Shown piece after piece: positions 1-12,800 of a stretch of 64,000 bases of DNA (position 1 is the first letter of the stretch; each line of letters opens with the position of its first letter). Both the position numbers and the translations under genes were made by a program. The stretch spans positions 129,899,490-129,963,489 of the forward strand of contig NC_133396.1 of the NCBI RefSeq assembly GCF_047511655.1, given 5' to 3'. The notes below the pieces were generated by a model, which saw only the letters and a program-made list of their open reading frames with translations, did not search any database and was not told where the DNA came from. The stretch comes from Castor canadensis. Lineage: Eukaryota; Chordata; Mammalia; Rodentia; Castoridae.

Positions 1-95
1 CCACAGTCTCAGGACTGGACTATGCCCATTGGAACTGCTGGGAGGGACTCTTTCCAGAACCTCCCCCTGCTGAGTGGAACTACCCTGAAGGCTGA
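1..95 (+). other. Short open stub running off the left edge, possible terminal exon of an upstream gene
   Basis: A frame entering from the left edge is open for 30 codons and ends in TGA at 93-95, with the C-terminal residues PPPAEWNYPEG. AG dinucleotides near base 6 or 12 could be splice acceptors. In other mammals the neighbour on this side of PTPN7 is PTPRV (a pseudogene in human), so a last exon of that gene is possible. I do not recognise the peptide as PTPRV, and there is no AATAAA in the next 800 bases. A chance open frame is equally likely. Confidence 0.15.
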
Positions 96-199
96 CTAGG
101 GGAGGAGGAAGGAGCGAGGCAAGACTCCTCCATCAGGGCCCCCTGTCCCCAGGCAGCTACTTGGCCCATTTTACTGAGCAGCTTCTCCTATGACAGCTC

Positions 200-360
200 C
201 TGAGCACTGACTGTGAGCCACAGGCCTCACTCTATCTGTCTGACAGGGGTTATTGTCCCTATTATCATCCGCTGGAGAGGGAGGAAGCAGACCGGAGATT
301 GAGATTCAGGGAGGCTCAGTAACCAGCCCAAGGTCATACAGCTAAGAAGCTACATTTTAC
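200..360 (-). repeat. MIR SINE remnant
   Basis: It contains the reversed MIR core, seen as an aaggtcatacagcta block preceded by a degenerate gagattcagggaggctcag stretch. It is old and diverged. Confidence 0.5.
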
Positions 361-2289
361 TCATGTGCAAGTTCTTTCAGCTTTCAACTATTACTATATT
401 TCTCTGGGATAAAGGGTAGCTGGAACCTAAATCCCAACCCAGGAAGACAAATCAGCAATTTGAATGATGGAAGTTTGAGAACAGTTCTGCCCCAGGTGTG
501 GGAAGGTTCTACAGTGGAGGGGGAGTCACTTTTGGGAGGTTTCCAGCAGCCAGGATGGAGTAAAGCCTACTCCAGAGAAGACAGGAAGCAGCAGGCCAAG
601 ATCCAAGGCCAGAGTGGGAAGGGGTGGTACAAGGCAAGGACACGTGTCTTGTCCCTTCTGAGGCTTGTGGTCGAGGCTCTAGCCATGTGCCTCCATGAGT
701 GTTCGGGCATCCCTAGGCAGATAGGGGAGAGGGAGTCGGCAGCAGGCAAGAAGTGACTCTCCCTTCACCCAAACCCACCCAACCATCCCCAGCTATTGTC
801 TGCATCTTCTGGCTCCCAGCCTTCTGTCCAAGAGCTCGACTTCTAACTGCATGAACCACTGCTCAACCCCCAGCTGTGAGGGGCACAGGATAAGCTCACT
901 GCCACTGAGGCTCAGACCATGGAAACCTGGGAGCAATGGGCAGGCCAGTGGGGGAGGACTTTGCCCACTTCCTTCTCCTCACCCCTGTGGTATCCTAGCT
1001 TCCTGTTCGTGATCATAATCAACAGCTGGCCCAGAAAGGGTGACCATCTTTCCACTCTCCTACTGTCCTCTCCTTTATGCCAGGGCCCTGACTCTCTGCC
1101 AGTGAAAACACTGACCCCAGAAGGGAGGTCAAAGCAGAGGCCAGCTTTGGGTCACTGCCCACAAGAAGGCTATGGAATGCCAGGCTCCTGTCTCTTCCAT
1201 CTCATTCTGGCACTGGAGCTAATCATTACTTAGCTATACTTGGCCTCCTCCTCAGGGAAACCCACCCACTCCCCAGAGCAGCACAGGCTACCGGGAGAGG
1301 AAGCCAGGATCAGTGGCTAAGGAGCCCTTGCAAAAGAACCAGGCCTATCCTTACTGCAAGGGCAGGTGCCCAGAGGCCTCCTGACCCCAAAGGGTCATCC
1401 CTGGCCTTCACCTCCACTCTCCTTCCCCATGGGCCAGCAGAAGGCCAGCCCCCTCCACACCGCCCCCTCTGGTGTGCCACCTCTTTTGCCTATTGCATGC
1501 ACATCACTTCTTTTCTGCTGTCACCGTTGACAATTGAATCAGAGAAGTGGGAGGAAGAGAGGGGATGCAGATTGTGTGTGCTGGGGCCCGGGAAGGTTGT
1601 CTGGAATGTTACAGGGTAAAAGGAGCTGTGCAGTGAGCATAAGCCATGAACCCGCTGGGCTGTGGACCAGCAAAGAGCTTGCCAAAGCCAGGCAGGGGTT
1701 GAGGGCCGTGGAGTCTTGGACTTGGGGGTCATTCCCCAGGGCCCCGGCATCCAGGCTCCTAGTGAAGAGGACATGGGAGTCCCCTGGTGTGAGTTTGTCG
1801 ACTACCAGTAAGTCTGAAAAGATGTACGATTCTAGGAAGAAGCCCAGAGGGGGAAGGGGGCTCTAGGAAAGCCCCCAAACTCTCCTCCAGGTTGCTCTGC
1901 TATCTGCTCTGGAGTGGCTAGCTGAGGCACCAGCCACGGGAGCTAGGAGCTGGTGGGTAGGGTGTCAGGACCTAGAGGGGACCTTTCTATCTGGCCCTGG
2001 TCCTTCCTTCCCATGTGGTGTAAGGATTCCTGCCATCTCTTTCCCCCACCCATGTTGGTGGCACATCTGTGACATAGCCTGTGTGTGGCTATGAATTTCC
2101 AAGTCTTAGAACAGCAAGGGCTTCCAGGGAGAGGGCTCTGGGACATAGATGAGCAGTGAAAATAAGTTTCTGGCCAATATCAGGATAAGCAGGAACTACA
2201 TGGGATCCTCTGTGGAATAGCATGGACCTGGGGTCAGCTAAGCTCTGCCCAGCAAGAAGGCAGAGGGGGACCTAACAAGAACCCAGAGG
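361..2289. other. Upstream flank of PTPN7, no gene seen
   Basis: This is unique-looking sequence with no tRNA, SINE or coding exon that I can support. The open frames present are short and lack coding-like splice context. It may contain distal promoter sequence for PTPN7. Confidence 0.4.
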
Positions 2290-2633
2290 AGAAACATGGC
2301 AGGAGGGAAAAGAGGGCCTGGGGGTCAGGGGACCTCCGATAGTCAGAGAAGGCCCTGCCCCTTCCCTTTCCCGGGGAGCAGAACTTGGTACCTGGCAAGG
2401 GTGCCAGGACATCAGCAGCCTGCCCCTAGGGGGCACAGGCAGGAGGCACCGACCCCTGGTGGCAGCTGCAGCAAGCAGGAGCGCAGGAGGGCAGCGTGCA
2501 GCTGGGTGTGCGTGGGTGGAAGCCAGGAGGGGCGGAGGGAGGAAGCTGGCTTCCTGAAGCCTTCTCAGCCCTCAAAGACAGACAGACAGATAGACAGCTG
2601 GCAAGAGGCAACCTGGGGGGCACAGCTGCTTCA
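2290..2633 (+). promoter_or_regulatory. PTPN7: Putative PTPN7 promoter and noncoding first exon
   Basis: A moderately GC-rich block with a CACCC-like stretch, a short gacagacagacagatagaca run and an ETS-like inverted pair (gaggaagctggcttcct, about 2539-2555) ends in a good splice donor, TTCA|GTAAGT, with GT at 2634-2635. A 5' UTR exon spliced to the first coding exon at 3694 or 3745 would fit the known noncoding first exon of PTPN7. ETS sites would suit a leukocyte gene. The TSS cannot be placed from sequence alone. Confidence 0.35.
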
Positions 2634-3693
2634 GTAAGTACTCGCAGTGGGCATAGGAGTCCTGTGGCCTTGGGGTGGGGTAAGCCCTGGGAAATGGGAA
2701 GGCATCTCTGAAGTCAGGGTGCAGGAAGAGAGTTGGGGGCCACCATGCCTGGCTGGGACATGGGTTCTGACACACCTGGTGTTCCTGAGGCTGGGAGGGC
2801 AGAGAAGCCACATGGAGTGCAAGGAAAGCAGAAGTGAAGGGCCCCTCCTGAGCAGAGAGCCTCTCTCCACCACCCACACCTGCACAGGCCCACACTGTCC
2901 CCTCGCCTCCGTCCGTGTGGGCTTAGCAACACTAACTCTTGCCACCTTGGCACCTGTGACCCTGGCTCTGGGAGATGGGGACTGCCCCCAGAGGACATGG
3001 CCTCATCACCTCCATGCCCCCTCTCGTCCCCCCCCACCCCCCAGCTGTCGCCTCACCATGCACTGTCGCTCAAAGGCTTGGTGAGGCCATTTCCTGTGAC
3101 GGTTACAGAGGCGGGAGATGGGGGATGGGCAGGAGGAGGAAGGAAACACCCCCAGCCTACCTCCCTGGACAGGGACCCCAGAAGCCAGAACTGATCTTGG
3201 AGTAGACCTGCCCCCATTTGGAGAGGATCTTGCTAAAAGCCAGCAGCCTAGCACGCCTGAGTCCCCACCTGGTTCAAACATTGCTAGAGGCCTCCAATTT
3301 CTCGTTCAGGAGAACGCCCATTGGTTAGACTCAGAGGTGATCCTTGTAGCTTTCTCCCTTCCTTCTGTGCTATACACACAGATCACATCTCTTCCCTTGC
3401 CTTCTTTCACTTCGACCCCAGCTCAGAGTCCAGTGTACTTCAGTCTCCCTTCTCTCTTCCTCCTTCTGGATTTGTTACTATCTTCATCTACAACTCCACC
3501 CTTTATCTTATCCCTACTCTAAACCCACACTGCCTGTTGCTCACTCCCACCAAAGAACTGTCCCCAGGAAGTGGGGAAGAAAAGATACCCCACAGTGAAA
3601 ACCCGAGCAGATGGGGGCCTGGGCTTGGGAGTCTCCTTCTGGCCAATCAGGAAAGCCAGAGGCCAGCAGCCTTGGGGGGGCCTTGTTTTTCAG

Positions 3694-3867
3694 GCAGGCC
3701 TCATGGCTGAGTGAGCCTTCCCTGGGCCCAGCACCCCACCCCAGCATGGTCCAGGCCTGTCGGGGGCGTTCCAGAGCACAGCCGCTGATCTTGTCTTTGG
3801 GGGCAGCCATGACCCAGCCTCCACCAGCCAAAGCACCAGTCAAGAAGCACGTCCGGCTACAGGAGAG
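3694..3867 (+). CDS. PTPN7: PTPN7 first coding exon (5' UTR part plus codons 1-41)
   Basis: Coding begins at 3746 (MVQACRGR...). The donor AG|GTGAGA follows 3867. A polypyrimidine-AG acceptor at 3692-3693 would start the exon at 3694; an alternative AG lies at 3743-3744, right before the ATG. The exon encodes the N-terminal tail and the start of the kinase-interaction motif, splitting Arg41. Confidence 0.85.
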
Positions 3868-6800
3868 GTGAGATCTTTCTGGAGAGAGGGGTCTTCCAAA
3901 TTCTGAGCCTCTTTCGTCTCCTCCCTTCCCTCCATCTGCCCCTTCAGCTCAGACATCTGAGTCCAGAGGGCCCTCAATGTTGAGTCCATTCTGGAAAGGA
4001 AACCAATAATGTTCATTTGCATGTTGTTTGCATGTCTCGGACACTAAGTTTCATATCAATCTTGAGCCTGCTCCCTAAATCCCAGGTTGGGTTGGGCAGT
4101 TCCTGGGCTGCCAGGGGCCTTCTTGATGCTGGATGTAGGTCTGAGTTTCAGGGCCAGTGTGGGAAGAGGTGGGCAATTGGAAGGAACAGTGGGCTCCAAG
4201 CTGCCCTGTTCTACCTGACAAAAGACAGGCATGAAGCAGGGGCTTGAACCCTTTAATGCATGAGCCTCTGGATCAGAAGAAAGACAAAGAATAGCTACCT
4301 CAGGTTACCCTGCAACAACAATAATTGTAGGAATAGCAAATGGGATTGGTACTCACTAGGCACTGGCTGGCTGTGCCTGCAGGCGAGGCTCCAATGTGGC
4401 TCTGATGTTAGACGTGCGATCCCTGGGCACTGTGGAACCCATCTGCTCAGTGAATACACCCCGGGAGGTCACCTTACACTTCCTGCGCACAGCTGGACAT
4501 CCCCTTACCCGCTGGGCCCTGCAGCATCAGCCACCCAGCCCCAAGCAGCTGGAGGAGGAATTCTTGGTAAGAACTTGGGGTCTTCTCAGTGTCACTCTGA
4601 CCTTCAGTATCAGAGGCAGCCATCAGATCCCATTCCATCCCGGACACCAGGGACTTGACTCCTCCTTGGGCCCCTTAAGAAAGAGAGTTCTGAGGTTCAT
4701 GAGAAAAGGCCTTCCTCTTCTGCTGTCCACCCCACCTAGGCCTACATACCCATACCAAGAAGGAATGGCCAGGGTCCACTCTACCAGGAAAGGGGAGAAG
4801 GGGAGAAAAGGAGGCTGAGAAAGGTTACTAGCTACTCACTCACTCATTTCTCCCCCTGCCAGAAGATCCCATCAAACTTTGTCAACCCTGAAGACCTAGA
4901 TATCCCTGGCCATGCCTCCAAGGACCGATACAAGACCATCTTGCCAAGTAAGGCCTGCAGCAGGGATCAGCGGAGGCGGGCGCTGTGTATAGGGCTGGAG
5001 AACTCCAGAAGACAAGATGCACAGCCTCAGCCAAGGAGGGACAACAGTGCTGGGGCATTTTCTTTCAGCAGAAACATACTAATCCCATGTACTGGGGGGG
5101 AGGGGGGAAAAGGGACAGCAGTCACGACAGCAGCAATGATATCTGAAGATGCTTACTGTGGGCTACACCCTGCTCTATGTGCTTCACATTAACTCACCTC
5201 TCCCAATGTCCCTATGAAATTGATACTATGGTATTATTATTCCCATTTTACAAATGAGGAAATGGAGCACAAGTTGTGTAACTTGCCCAAGTCACACAGC
5301 TAGTGGCACTAAACCTTCCTCCTCTTCTTCCCATATGGGAAGCATCTGGCAAAGGTTGGCAGTGAAAGAGGCTCCATTAGGATGAATCCTGAGAGAAGGC
5401 TCTGAGAAAGCCACAGGGAGGCAGGGCAGTGACCAGCAAAAAAGCAATGACAGGTTGCAACAGGGGATGGTGGACTGTGCCAGGTTGACTGTAAACTGAC
5501 AGACCCAGGGTAAGCATCTCCTGTTTTTCAGGGGCAGGTGTGAGGTCCCTAGAGCCTCTCTGTACCGCCCCTGTGCCCACAGAGCTGCCTTTTCTGGCCA
5601 GCCCCCCTCCAGTAACTCCCAGTCTGAGACCTGAGCTCAGCAGAGCACACAGATCCTATCTCCCACTGAGCCTCCCTGCCCTCTGTCTGCACGAGTGGAC
5701 CAAGCATTCATCCACGTGGGATCGATTAGCCCTTGTTCTTGGCTTAATTCTAGTCAGCCTGTAGCCACCAGAAAGAGGAAGTTTCCTTTGCCTGAGCTTA
5801 ACCTGGAGACCCTCTGTCCCCAGCTAGGGTGGCACAGGAGAGTGAGCCTCCCTTCTTCTTTCCTTACAAGCCAACTCCTTCATCTCTGTTTGGGTATGAT
5901 TTGGAGAAAACCCTTCCGCTTATGGAGAGAGGCGGACACGCCCAGTGGCTGAGTGAAATCTAGTTCAACTTCACCACCATGTGAGCTTAGCAAGCTGCTC
6001 ACCTGAAGCCCGTATTCACTGTCAGAAAAGAATTCTTCCTCCACAGCTCTCTATTTCCGCTGCTATTGGTACCATCCTGTTCTAGCTCTTATTGATCTCA
6101 AGACTAGACTATTCCAGTAACTTCCTATTTGGGCTCTGTTGCTCACCAGTCCATCCGCCACAGCACCACGCAGTGAATCTTCCCAAACTGTTACTTTGAT
6201 CATGTCACTCTGTTGTTCAAAACCATTCCCTGGTTCCCTGCTCTCTACATATAAAACAATTCAGTGGGTATTGGGCCATGTGCTATACACAAAGTACTCT
6301 TATGAGCACAAGAATGGTCTGTCCCTATCAGAGTCTGCATGACTTGGTCACCTTTGACCTCTGACTTCCTCTGAGCCTTCCTTTCTAGATCCCCAGAGCC
6401 GTGTCTGTCTTGGTCGGGCACAGAGCCAAGAGGACGGAGACTACATCAACGCGAACTACATCCGAGTGAGTGGCCTGGCTGTGGCAGCGGTGTGGGGACC
6501 GGGTGTTGGGGGGTGCGTGCACAGGGCTATGCCTGAAGATGTCAGGACAGCAACCTAGAAAATAGCAGATGTCAAGCATTTCTGAAAAGAAGAAACTATC
6601 ACCTCTCCTTAATCTACCCTTTGCCAGCCATCAAAAGTTGGCATGGCTGAACCCAGTCGCTGGCTTGAGGGTTAATTGCTTCTGAGAGCTGCAAAAAGAG
6701 GCCAGTACAAGTGGACAAATGGGAGTTTCTCTCTCTCTCTCTCTCTCTCTCTCCCCCCCACCCCCACTCTTTCTCCCTTTCTCCCCTCCCCTTTGTGGAG

Positions 6801-9800
6801 ATGGTTTGATTGATGTTCATCTAACAGGACCCTCAAGGCAAGGCTCTCTACCTTTTTTGTCCCTAGGGATATGTAAAAGCAGTGCTCTCTAGTGGCCAAG
6901 GTGAGTATGACAGCAGAAGAGAAGCTATTGACAGGGAGATAGTGGGGAAACCTGGTCTCCCATTTGCCCACTGGCACCAGGCAAACAATGGGCTACAGCT
7001 AACCATCATCTTGAGGAACAGGAAGCTGAGGGTCCCGAAGTGGAGACAGATTAGGGAGAGGGAGCTACATTTTGCTACTGAATATATTAATTGGTAAAAA
7101 AAAAAAATCAATCCACATTTAATGACCCTGTGCAGGTATTTGTGCTAGAAAAAAGCAGCCAGGAAGAAAGAGAAGAAAAGGTGGCTCATGCCTGTAATCC
7201 TACTCAGGAGGTGGAGATCAGGAGAACTGCGATTTGAAGCCAGTCTGGGCAAATATTTCATGAGACTCCCTCAAAAAAACCCATCACAAAAAAAGGGGCT
7301 GTGGAGTGGCTCAAGGTGTAGGTCTTGAGTTCAAATCCCAGTACTGCAAAAACAAAGAAAGAAACATTTTATAGTGAAGTGGCTCAAATGGTAGAGTGAC
7401 TGCCCAGCAAGCATGAGGCCCAGAGTTCAAATCCCAGTAACCACCAAAAAAGAAAAGAAAAAAAGGGGAAATAAAACACTTTATAGAGCACCTGCTATCT
7501 GCTAAACTTAATATATTTTATTAAATTTAAGCTACACTACATTCCTGCAAGATTGGTATTGTTATGCCTAGACTACAGATGAGAAAACTGAGACATACAA
7601 GGGCTAGGTAACTTACTTATAGTAGCACAACTAGGAAACATAAGAAACAGAAGAGGGATTTGAACTCCCTTCTTTTTTCTTTCTTTCTTTTTTTTTTTGG
7701 CAGTACTGTTTTGAACTCAAGGCCTCACCCTTGCTAGGCAGGCACTCTACCACTTGAGCCACTCCACCTGAACTTCCACTGTTCTTCACTGTGGAACCCA
7801 TGTCCTTCCCACTCTGTGACTTCTGGTATGTGTGTTTGCTCGTGCACATGTGTATTTAGGTGTGCACGCTTCCTGGCTTTAACTTGATCCCAGCACCTGT
7901 GGAGTTTGATCTCAGGGCTTCTCCACCCTTCTTCTGTGCTTCCCTTCCCAGGGCTACGATGGACAGGAGAAGGTCTACATTGCCACCCAGGGCCCAATGG
8001 CCAACACTGTGGCAGACTTCTGGGAGATGGTGTGGCAAGAAGAAGTGTGTCTCATTGTCATGCTCACTGAGCTCCGTGAGGGCAAGGAGGTAGGAGGCAC
8101 AGCCATAGTCCTTGGTGAACCTAGAAAGGACAGGGCTATGCCCTGCCACACAACACACACATGCAGGGAAACTTGGGTCCAGAGGCCTCTCTGGGAGCTG
8201 AGAACACCAACAGCCAGCCCCAACTCACACCTGTCAGAAAGGTCCCTGAGCTATCCCCTGAGAAAAGTGGTCTTGGCCAAAATATGGGATGGAATGCGCA
8301 CTCTGTCTGCAGGGGTCAAGTTCAGGAGACCCCCCCCAGTGGGGAGGGATACAGAGCAATCCCTTCTCTACTGTCCCAGCCTTGCTTCAGCTGATAGACC
8401 TACCCCCTTCTGACTCCCAGCTCCATCCCTCCTAGAAATGTGTCCACTACTGGCCCACAGACGAGGAAACCTATGGGCCCTTTCGGATCTGCATCCGTGA
8501 CCTGAAAGAGCACCCGGAATATACTGTACGGCAACTCACCATCCAGGTACCACCCCCTGGGCCAGGCCTAGAACTCAGGCCCCACATTTACTAGGAGCCA
8601 AGTTAACTCATGTAAGCCTTGAACCCACCTCTAAAAGAGATGCTTGAACCATAGAAAAAAGAGAAACTTGGGTACTGACCTTTGGGAGCTGGTAGTCTAA
8701 TAGGGCAGAGCCGGTAAACCAAATAGGAACCAATAGGAACTCCGCCCACCATGCTAAAAGGTGTAGGAGCTGGCTAGGAGAGGAGGGACCCAGGAGTGTG
8801 AAGAGTGAGAAGAGGTTGAAAGAAGTGTTTAGTAATGTGTAAAAGTGCTTCAAAAATGCTTTCTAGCTGGATGTTATGGCTCAGGCCTATAATCCCAACA
8901 CTCAGGAGGCTAAGGTCAGATGATCAAGAGTTTGAGACCAGCCTGAGCTGCACAGCAAGACCCTGTCTCAAAAAGAATGAAAAGAAGGAAGGGAGGGTGG
9001 GAGGGAGAGAGAGAGGGAGGGAAGAAGGAACGAAGGAAGGAAGGAAGGAAGAAAGAAGGAAGGAAGGAAGAAACAAGGAAGGAAGGGAGGAAGGAAGGAA
9101 GGAAGGAAGAAGGAAGAAAAGAAGGGAGGAAGGAAGGAGAAAGCTTTCTATTTGTTTTTCGGGGTTGTTTTTTTTTTTGGTAAGAACTGGGGTTTGAACT
9201 CAGGGACTCACGCTTGCCACTCTGCCAGCCAAAGCTTAGTGTTTTATGTTTTTCAAAGCATTTTATCAATTCATTAGTTCCCAAGAATCCTGGGGAATAA
9301 AGCAGTACCATTTTCTAGGTGAAGAAAATGAGATTAAGGTACTTGTCCAAAGTCATGTGCTAGTTACAGACAAGACCGTGGTCTTTTACTCTCCCAGGAC
9401 ACCATTCCTTTTGAACATTTTGGAGTAGGGAGTGGTGGAGGCCAGCTAGCAGGAGTCACCCTTCCGGCTGTGAGTCCCCCATGGAATAACTGCAGCCCTC
9501 ATCCCCCTCAAGCACCAGAAAAGGTGACCTGTGCTCCCCCTGGACCCTGGTTCTCATGCCTTGTCTCTATTCCAGCACCAGGAGGAACGCCGGTCAGTAA
9601 AGCACATCCTCTTCTCAGCCTGGCCAGACCACCAGACGCCAGAATCAGCTGGGCCCCTTCTACGCCTGGTGGCCGAGGTGGAGGAGAGTCCAGAGACAGC
9701 TGCCAACACTGGGCCCATCGTGGTCCACTGCAGGTGCCGGGTCCCCCCCTCAACTGTGACCTGGGTACCATCCTCCCCTTCCCACTGGGGGTCTCTTGGG

Positions 9801-12800
9801 GAGGGGACTCAGTAGAATAGCATCAGGTAGGCCTAGTTCCTACTTGGACAGGAATCTCTAGATGGTTCAGAAGTGCTTTGTTCTTAGTACCTCCTTTGTA
9901 CACAGAGCCCAGGCATACTGGGGACACCACTGGTCAGCCAGGGGAGGAGCTCATTTATTCATTCAACAAATATTTATTGAAGACCTATTATTATTATTAT
10001 CAGGCATGATGTAACTTGCTGAGGAGACACTAGTAAAGAAAACAGTTTGGTCTCTTCCCTGACAAGGTTATAGCCTGGTGGGAATGACAGCAGGGCCCAG
10101 TACGATGACAGCTGTGATGGGATAGTACAGGGAGTGAAGGATTGAGTTGCCTAACTCAGTCTTTGTCCAGTGAAGCTTTTCCCAGAGAAAGTATATCTAA
10201 GCTGCATGAAGATCTGAAAGGGCTATTAGCCAAGTAAAGAGGGGAAGAGGACAGCATATGCAAAGGCCAGACACCATGGCTCACAACTGTAATCCCAGCT
10301 ACTAGGGAGGTGGAAATAGAAGGTTCATGGTTTGAGGCTGGGGGCAGGTATTGCAAGTTAACAAAACCTCATCTCAAAGAACAATCCAAGCATGGTGGTA
10401 CACATCTGTAATCTCAGCTACAGGAGAGAGGCAGAGGTAGGAGAATCAAGGTCTGAGACCAGCCCAGGACAAAAGTGCAAGACCCTATTTGAAAAATATG
10501 TAAAGCAAAAGGGGCTAGTGGTGAGGCTTAAGTGGTAGAATACCTGCCTAGCAGGTTCAAGGCCCTGATTTCAAACCCCAGTACTTCCAAAAAAATTGGT
10601 GAGTTGCTGGGCTCTGGGTTTAGAGGGTGGGTCTGGGGTCACGCTTGGGAACAGTGAGGGGAGATGAGTCTGGAAGGCAAGTGAAGGTCACAGGGAAAAG
10701 GGCCTTGCAGGATGGACTAAGATATTGAAATTTTTTTTTTGGTCGTGGTGGTGGTACTAGGGTTTGAACTCAGGGCTTCATGTCGGATAAGCAGGTGCTT
10801 TCCCACATGAGCCATGCCTCCACCCCTTTTTGCTCTGGTTTTTTTTTTTTTGCAGATAGGGTTTCAATTTTTGCCCAGGACTGTGATGATCCCATTTATG
10901 TTTCCCACTGATGCTGGGATTAAGACACGTGCCACGGCACCCAGCTTTTTCCACTGAGATGGGGTCTCAAGATGCCCAGGATGGTCTGGAATTGTGATTC
11001 CCCCCATCTGAGCCTCCCAAATAGCTAGAATTATAGGTGTGAGCCACCAGGGCTTGGCTTGGATTTGCCATTTTAAATTTTCATTTTTTATTTTATTTTT
11101 CCTGGGGAATGAACCCAGGGCCCCAGGTTTACCATTTTTAAGAATGCTTTGGCTACAGAATAAAAGTGGATTGGGTGGAGTGGGAGGTGATGTAGGGGAC
11201 AAGACCATCTGCGAGTGAGCATCCTAAATAAAACAGAATGTGGGGTCAGAAAGTACAGAGGGTGCTCCCGGGACCATCCATAGATGGCACCTGGACATAA
11301 GTGCCAGGAGTCACTAGTGGCTTCTATTAGGGGCTCATCCAAGAATGTTTGCCAAAGAAGGGAGAGGGTTTTCAAATAAAGAAAGGGAAGGGGGGGGGAG
11401 GGAGAGGGAGAGAAAGAGGAGGGAGGGAGGAGGAAGGAAGGAAGGAAAGAAGGATGGAGGGAAGGGAGCAAGGAAGGGAGGAAAGCCAAGGTATAGGAGA
11501 TCAGAGAGAAAAGGACTGTGGGAGAGAAGGGAGGTGGGAAGCAGAGACGTCAAGCGTTGGCAGCTGTGGAAGCTGACGCTGAGCTAGGAGGAAGTATTGG
11601 TTAGATAAGGAGGGCCCCCGGGGTCAGCCAGCCCACAAGCAGGGCACTGTCAGTTAGAAGCTGTTGTATACTGTTAAGCAGAAGAGACATTAAAATGTCT
11701 ACAGGACCCAAGTGTGGCAATGCACATCTGTAATCCCAGCACTCACTCAGGAGGCTGAGCCAGGAAATCTCAAGTTTGAGGCTAGTTTGGGCTACATAGA
11801 AAGACCCCATCTGGAAAAAAAAAAAATTGGCCACAGGAGTTGGAAGGTGACCTGTACTAGGCCTAGAGTAAGGCTAGTAAGAAATACAAACTCCTCCAGG
11901 GTCTCTTGAGGCACTGGAATTCTCACTCACCCGCCTCCCCTATTCCCTGGTCTCCTGCCCCATCCTCTCCCTGGCTGTATCCAGTGCAGGGATTGGCCGG
12001 ACGGGCTGCTTCATCGCTACTCGCATCGGCTGCCAACAGCTGAAGGCGCGAGGAGAAGTGGACATTCTGAATATCGTGTGCCACCTGCGCCTGGACAGGT
12101 GGGTCCATGGTAAACAGGACCGGCCACATGAATGAATGGCCTTGGTGCCTCTGGGCTGCTGGACATGTGACCAACAGACACTAGGAGAAAGGAAGGGACC
12201 TCTGTTGTTTAAAGAGGTTTATACTTTGTTGATAACTAATACCCAGGAAGGAATCTGTACCTGGAATTTGAGCTTGGGGGCCTGGAATTAAAAGTGCTAT
12301 TCTATGGATTTACCCCGAACCTTCAACTTTTTTTTTTTTTTTTCCAAATTCCCTACTCAGTAGAAAACTGGGAAAGAAGAAATAGTTGGGGTTGGGCATG
12401 GTGGTGCATACCTGTAATTTCAGCACTCAGGAGGCTGAGGCAGGAGGATCATAAGTTCCAGGCCAGCCTGACTACACAGTGAGTTCAAGGCCAGCCTGAG
12501 CTATGTAGCAAGACCCCATAGTTAGTTCCAGATATGAGACAGCTACAGATAATGCACAGATGCTCACTGGGCTTGGAGACAGAGGAACAGGGTTCAAATT
12601 CCCACTTGTATCTCACTGAATTTTCCCCGTATTTCTTTATCCCCATTTCTTTATCTAGAGAGAGAGAATAACTCTTTCCCCACAGAATTGCTGGAAGGAA
12701 TGGGTTAACTTATGTGAAAGTGTTTTGGAAAATAACTACTGTAGAAATGTGTGACATTATTAGTTTTACTTTTAAGGTGATTTATTTTTAAGATGATGGC

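Noticed and set aside
9001-9183. Charged K/E/G-rich frames over the GGAA tract
   Set aside because: Translation of a microsatellite within a PTPN7 intron.
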